This document shows positions 6,884 to 9,281 of a stretch of 9,281 nt of DNA, piece by piece; position 1 is the first letter of the stretch; the number at the start of each line of letters is the position of its first letter. Source of the DNA: Verrucomicrobiota bacterium. Its GTDB lineage: Bacteria > Verrucomicrobiota > Verrucomicrobiia > Chthoniobacterales > UBA10450. Location of the stretch: NCBI GenBank assembly GCA_003219395.1, contig QHOR01000027.1, positions 21,274-30,554 of the forward strand, given 5' to 3'. The notes beneath the pieces were generated by a model, which was not told where the DNA came from, ran no database searches, and saw nothing but the letters and a program-made list of their open reading frames with translations. The position numbers were made by a program, and so were the translations under genes.

Positions 6884-7417
6884 GTGACCCAATCAGCCTC
6901 CTCGCTCGCGTTGGTCTCTGAACCAGTATGGTTTTGCCTAAGCACGCAGCCAAAGCGCGAGCATTTAGCCGCGACCGCGCTTCGGCGTCATTTTGGCGTC
7001 GAATGTTTCTCTCCTCGATTGCGCTGCCGAAGGCTGACCCAAAGAGGTCCGATCTGGTTTGTGGAAGCCATGTTTCCTGGCTATCTATTCGCCAAATTCG
7101 TCTATTCCACTCAGCGTCGCGCGGTTGAAAATTCTCATGGGATTCGAGGAATTGTCCACTTTGGTGATCGGCTAGCAACCATACCTGAAAATGTTGTAAC
7201 TGCGCTCCAATCGAGAGTGGGTTCGGAAGGAATCGTGACGCTCGATTGCTCGATCAAAATCGGCCAATCGGTTCAAATCATCGATGGGCCATTTCAAGGT
7301 CTTGAAGCCGTGGTTACTCACTTACTCTCGGCGAAAGAACGGATCCGCGTTCTTTTCAATTTTCTCGGGCGGGCCGTGGAAATGGAAGTTCCGACGGAAA
7401 AAGTGCTCGCGGCGTAA
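6884..7417 (+). CDS. NusG/RfaH-like specialised transcription antitermination protein
   Basis: The 177-residue product has the two-domain layout of the NusG family. An N-terminal NGN domain (about 15-107) starts VWFCLSTQPKREHLAATAL and carries the hallmark MFPGYLFA (63-70), then HGIRGIVHFGD. A C-terminal KOW domain (about 125-175) reads IKIGQSVQIIDGPFQGLEAVV. The pattern CLSTQPKRE and PRLRCRR, without NusG's usual extra features, points to a specialised paralogue (RfaH, UpxY, LoaP class) rather than housekeeping NusG. Such factors ride RNA polymerase and suppress termination in long operons, commonly those for exopolysaccharide. The start is uncertain: GTG at 6884 has GGAG only 1 nt upstream, and TTG at 6911 is an alternative. 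It normally precedes its target operon; here the next genes are on the other strand, so any target is elsewhere. Confidence 0.87.
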   Translation: MTQSASSLALVSEPVWFCLSTQPKREHLAATALRRHFGVECFSPRLRCRRLTQRGPIWFVEAMFPGYLFAKFVYSTQRRAVENSHGIRGIVHFGDRLATIPENVVTALQSRVGSEGIVTLDCSIKIGQSVQIIDGPFQGLEAVVTHLLSAKERIRVLFNFLGRAVEMEVPTEKVLAA

Positions 7418-7471
7418 TCTGATCGCGCGCGTCATCTCGGTCTCAGACCGAAATCAAAGTAGGTTACAAGA

Positions 7472-7491
7472 CAGATCGCGTCGTCGATCTG
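7472..7491 (+). terminator. possible weak terminator hairpin after the NusG-like gene
   Basis: CAGATCG (7472-7478) and CGATCTG (7485-7491) form a perfect 7-bp stem with a 6-nt loop (CGTCGT), 54 bp after the stop codon at 7415-7417. There is no U-tract, so it could equally be an unrelated dyad. Confidence 0.3.
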
Positions 7492-7659
7492 CAAATGAGT
7501 GAGTTTCGCGCTTTCGGCAGTAACTCTCTCGACAATCAAGCGACACAATCGATATTTGCAGTTTCATGTAAACCACCTGCCGAAGGAGCGAATTAGCACC
7601 ACTCAGACCCGGAAGCTGGCGTGATTGCGACTGTTTCAAGCTGATATGACCGTACAGCA

Positions 7660-7687
7660 AAGTGGCCGTCCAAAGGAACGGCCACTT
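7660..7687 (-). terminator. hairpin terminator downstream of the complete exosortase-substrate gene
   Basis: AAGTGGCCGT (7660-7669) and ACGGCCACTT (7678-7687) are perfect reverse complements with an 8-nt loop. On the minus strand the stem lies 42 nt after the stop codon and ends CCACTTTGC, a short T-run. The same stem core recurs after the second paralogue (9057-9086). It lies between convergent genes, so it may also stop rightward transcripts. Confidence 0.75.
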
Positions 7688-7729
7688 CCGATATAACTGT
7701 TTTCTAGCGAGATCGGTTCGCTTGGCTTG

Positions 7730-8290
7730 TTAACTCATTATGTAACGTCTCGCAACGCCGAGCACACTGAGAGCAGCGCCGAGTAACACCGCGGTGGTGC
7801 CACCATCAGGAACTCCAGGAACACCTGGGCCGAAGAGCGTCCAGCCGGAAAGGCCATATCCACCAGCTGTTGCCGGAATGGTAATGACGCCGCTGAGATC
7901 TCCAACGTACCAAACCTCAGATCCGTAGTTTGGGCCGTCGTACTTCGCGAACAGGTAGGTATACAACCCGGAGCCAAGATCTATGGTTGTACTTGTCCCG
8001 TTTACATGGCCAGCCAACACAGCTGGAGGCAATGGGCTAAAGGCGTTGTTTGAGCGGAAGTAATTCTGTCCATCGGCTTTGTCGCTCGTCGCTAGAGCCA
8101 TGCCAATCAAATGATTGACATAAATCAGGCGGTCCGCATCGCCCGAAGGAATGCCGAAATTGACGAAGCCCAGCTCATGCCCGTCGCCAATCGTTAGGGC
8201 CTTGGCGTTATTGCTGAACGCAAGCAGGGCACCAAAAAGGGCTAGGGAGAACAGTGCGAGTCTAGTTATTGAACGTTTGTTTATTTTCAT
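7730..8290 (-). CDS. VPDSG/PEP-CTERM-type exosortase substrate, secreted protein
   Basis: The 186-residue product has a classic signal peptide: basic start (MKINKRSITR), hydrophobic core (11-25) and likely cleavage near residue 31 (NNAKA-LTI). The mature part (about 32-158) is rich in Gly, Asn, Tyr and Ser, with LYTYLFAKYDGPNYGSEVWYV (109-129) and GYGLSGWTLFG (144-154). The C-terminus is a sorting signal: VPDGG at 160-164, a hydrophobic segment (165-179) and basic RR at 181-182. This is the VPDSG variant of PEP-CTERM that I associate with Verrucomicrobia. Such proteins cross the inner membrane, are held by the C-terminal helix, and are processed by an exosortase for release to the cell surface or matrix. 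The mature domain's role is unknown. The ATG at 8288-8290 fits the signal peptide but has no Shine-Dalgarno; a sigma-54 site lies just upstream. A paralogue follows at the right edge. Confidence 0.9.
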   Translation of the reverse strand: MKINKRSITRLALFSLALFGALLAFSNNAKALTIGDGHELGFVNFGIPSGDADRLIYVNHLIGMALATSDKADGQNYFRSNNAFSPLPPAVLAGHVNGTSTTIDLGSGLYTYLFAKYDGPNYGSEVWYVGDLSGVITIPATAGGYGLSGWTLFGPGVPGVPDGGTTAVLLGAALSVLGVARRYIMS

Positions 8291-8305
8291 GTCGCAGTAG
8301 AATAG

Positions 8306-8321
8306 AGCAACCGCTGTGCCA
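8306..8321 (-). promoter_or_regulatory. candidate sigma-54 (RpoN) -24/-12 promoter
   Basis: On the minus strand the sequence reads TGGCAC-AGCGG-TTGCT, an exact match to the RpoN consensus TGGCAC-N5-TTGCW. It lies 15 bp upstream of the ATG of the exosortase substrate and in the same direction. By usual spacing transcription would start near 8295, giving a leader of only about 5 nt. That is unusual and is the main reason for caution. Confidence 0.6.
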
Positions 8322-8337
8322 AGCTCAACAGAGTCTC

Positions 8338-8369
8338 ATGTACGCACCGCAAATGCTTGGTGCCTACAT
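8338..8369. promoter_or_regulatory. imperfect inverted repeat upstream of the sigma-54 site (possible activator site)
   Basis: ATGTACGCACC (8338-8348) and GGTGCCTACAT (8359-8369) are reverse complements in 10 of 11 positions, with a 10-nt spacer. The centre lies about 58 bp upstream of the predicted sigma-54 start site. Activators that work with sigma-54 bind dyads upstream of -24, usually farther away. The function is inferred from position only. Confidence 0.4.
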
Positions 8370-8762
8370 CGTTATGGATGAAAACAAATTGTGGCAATAA
8401 CACTGGAAATGTGGCGAAATCGTCAAATATTCCGACGCTCATAACGCATAAACACAACTGACAATGGGGATTACACACGGCAGCCCACCGGCGTAAATAA
8501 TTCCGACGTTTAGTGCCAACTAATGCGCGAACGGCTCAACCGGGAAATGCGTGTCCCCAAGGGCAAGAAGACTTCCCGCGATTGAAAAATCGGGGAGAGC
8601 TTTGTCCTGTCCGCCATTAACGCGACCTTTACCACATGGAAGGTGGCGAGGACCGCGCCAGCCGACATTCTTGTGGTGCCACTGTCCCGAGCAACCACGC
8701 TACTTGGCCGACGATCTATTCTGATGAGAGCAGACGTCGTAGCGAACGATTACCACTCACTT

Positions 8763-8776
8763 AATCGGTACCGATT
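8763..8776. promoter_or_regulatory. 14-bp perfect palindrome, possible operator
   Basis: AATCGGTACCGATT is a perfect palindrome in the gene-free spacer. One such site is expected about once per 16 kb by chance, so its presence in a 9-kb window is not by itself significant. No adjacent promoter is evident. Confidence 0.2.
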
Positions 8777-9056
8777 GGAACCTGGATTCAGGCCATCGTA
8801 AATCCACGAACAGAAGGATAGGAGCTAGGAAAAAGAGAGCACACCGATTTCGCCGACCCTGCCGGGTGGCGTCCTTGGCGCTTGCAGTCTGAGGAATTCA
8901 AAGATTCAGTGGCGTCACCGGGTGTTTTGTTCGGCGTCGGGGAAAATTCACTTCGTATAAGGCTGCCGAGCCGAAGAAAATTTGGAACCACGCTGCTGGA
9001 CACGAGATGCTCGGAGGCAGCGGAGACAACCTGTGATAGGGCTCGGTACAAGCAAA

Positions 9057-9086
9057 AGTGGCCGCCCGAAAAAGGGAACGGCCACT
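9057..9086 (-). terminator. hairpin terminator downstream of the partial exosortase-substrate gene
   Basis: AGTGGCCG (9057-9064) pairs with CGGCCACT (9079-9086), and CCC (9065-9067) can pair with GGG (9074-9076) inside. On the minus strand it lies 27 nt after the stop codon and ends CCACTTTTGC, with a four-T run. It shares the stem core and the GGAAC loop edge with the hairpin at 7660-7687. Confidence 0.78.
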
Positions 9087-9113
9087 CTTGTGTCGGGAAA
9101 CTGATGTAGCTAA

Positions 9114-9281
9114 TTACCTCTTAAAAAAACGTCTTGCCACGCCCAGCGAGCTGAGAGCCGCACCAAGCAACATTGCTGTAGTGCCGCCGTCAGGAACGGA
9201 GCCTGCTGAGCCAAACAGCGTCCATCCGGAAAGGCCATAACCACCAGCCGTATCCGGAATCGTAATAATGCCGCTTAGGTC
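9114..9281 (-). CDS. second VPDSG/PEP-CTERM-type exosortase substrate, C-terminal fragment (cut by window edge)
   Basis: The last 55 residues and TAA stop of a minus-strand gene are visible; the rest lies beyond the right edge. The fragment starts DLSGIITIP and continues GGYGLSGWTLFGSAGS, closely matching residues 131-155 of the complete paralogue at 7730-8290. It ends with the sorting signal: VPDGG, the hydrophobic stretch TTAMLLGAALSSLGVA, then the basic tail RRFFKR. The two genes are plainly paralogous at the nucleotide level too. The tail differs: RRFFKR here, RRYIMS in the other copy. The role should be the same, a secreted protein processed by an exosortase and delivered to the surface or extracellular matrix. 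Its N-terminus and promoter cannot be seen. Confidence 0.9.
   Translation of the reverse strand, partial: DLSGIITIPDTAGGYGLSGWTLFGSAGSVPDGGTTAMLLGAALSSLGVARRFFKR

Larger units (their letters stand above)
7418..7729. other. 312-bp gap between convergent NusG-like and exosortase-substrate genes
   Basis: No protein-like ORF is seen. It contains a short 7-bp dyad TCGGTCT-C-AGACCGA at 7437-7451, a hairpin-capable dyad at 7472-7491 and the strong hairpin at 7660-7687. Either of the first two could end the NusG-like transcript, but neither is followed by a T-tract. About 170 bp in the middle (7492-7659) shows nothing I can name. Confidence 0.5.
8291..9113. other. 823-bp intergenic region between two exosortase-substrate genes
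   Basis: Several frames stay open for 60-90 codons on both strands (for example 8510-8698 and 8788-9051 minus, 8882-9109 plus). None has recognisable motifs, a good start or codon use like the neighbouring genes. The left end carries the sigma-54 site and its dyad, the right end the hairpin at 9057-9086. ATTCCGACG occurs twice (8429-8437 and 8500-8508), and a 14-bp palindrome is at 8763-8776. Most of 8510-9050 is unexplained; it could hold an RNA gene, an eroded gene or simply spacer. Confidence 0.5.

Noticed and set aside
6771..7178. 135-codon minus-strand ORF across the NusG-like gene
   Set aside because: It is an antisense shadow; the plus-strand frame has clear NGN and KOW motifs.
7437..7451. 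TCGGTCT-C-AGACCGA dyad as a terminator or operator
   Set aside because: The central spacer is one base, so an RNA hairpin would have only about five stem pairs, with no T-tract; a 7-bp dyad is common by chance.
8298..8330. Possible sigma-70 promoter (TTGAGC, 18 bp, TATTCT) overlapping the sigma-54 site
   Set aside because: Both hexamers are only four of six matches and the start site would fall at or inside the start codon.
8287..8478. 63-codon minus-strand ORF whose stop overlaps the ATG of the exosortase substrate (ATGA)
   Set aside because: The overlap looks like coupling, but the protein has no recognisable composition and the frame spans the sigma-54 site and the inverted repeat, which are better explanations.
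8788..9109. Open frames on both strands (87 and 75 codons) in the spacer
   Set aside because: They overlap antiparallel, lack ribosome binding sites and motifs, and the plus-strand one runs through the terminator hairpin.

Overview
The window most likely comes from a member of the Verrucomicrobiota, probably a soil or freshwater lineage near Chthoniobacterales. The best evidence is two secreted proteins whose C-termini carry the VPDGG-type version of the VPDSG/PEP-CTERM exosortase sorting signal, a hallmark of that phylum. A bacterial GH75-type chitosanase-like protein and a small TMEM14 protein also fit. The GC content is moderate and most genes have weak Shine-Dalgarno sequences. The assignment is inference from protein families; no rRNA is present.

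Left part (1-3780). A truncated gene at the left edge, on the minus strand, is the N-terminus of a TIGR00300 (LOR/SDH-type) protein. Rightward genes follow: one or two small hypothetical ORFs, a TMEM14-like membrane protein, a membrane-anchored GH75 family protein 4 bp behind it, and a two-domain protein joining a GNAT acetyltransferase to a class I methyltransferase-like domain.

Middle part (3855-6531). A compact minus-strand operon reads phospholipid-N-methyltransferase-like protein, then fumarase C (ATGA start/stop overlap), then a VOC/glyoxalase-fold protein (17 bp gap). It converges on the fusion gene near 3780-3855. A complete tRNA-Val(GAC) with encoded CCA lies divergently upstream of this operon.

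Right part (6532-9281). This is gene-poor. A plus-strand NusG/RfaH-like specialised antitermination factor has no same-strand gene after it inside the window. It converges on a minus-strand exosortase substrate, and a second, paralogous exosortase substrate enters from the right edge. The two substrates are separated by about 820 bp without a convincing gene. Each is followed by a closely related GTGGCCG...CGGCCAC hairpin, probably a terminator. The complete substrate gene has an exact sigma-54 -24/-12 match immediately upstream.

I see no CRISPR array, insertion sequence, phage or defence island. The most interesting part is the right arm: repeated exosortase-substrate units with shared hairpins, a candidate RpoN promoter and a neighbouring orphan RfaH-like factor. 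Whether these form one regulated surface/exopolysaccharide system is a hypothesis; no exosortase, EPS gene or PrsR-like activator is visible here.
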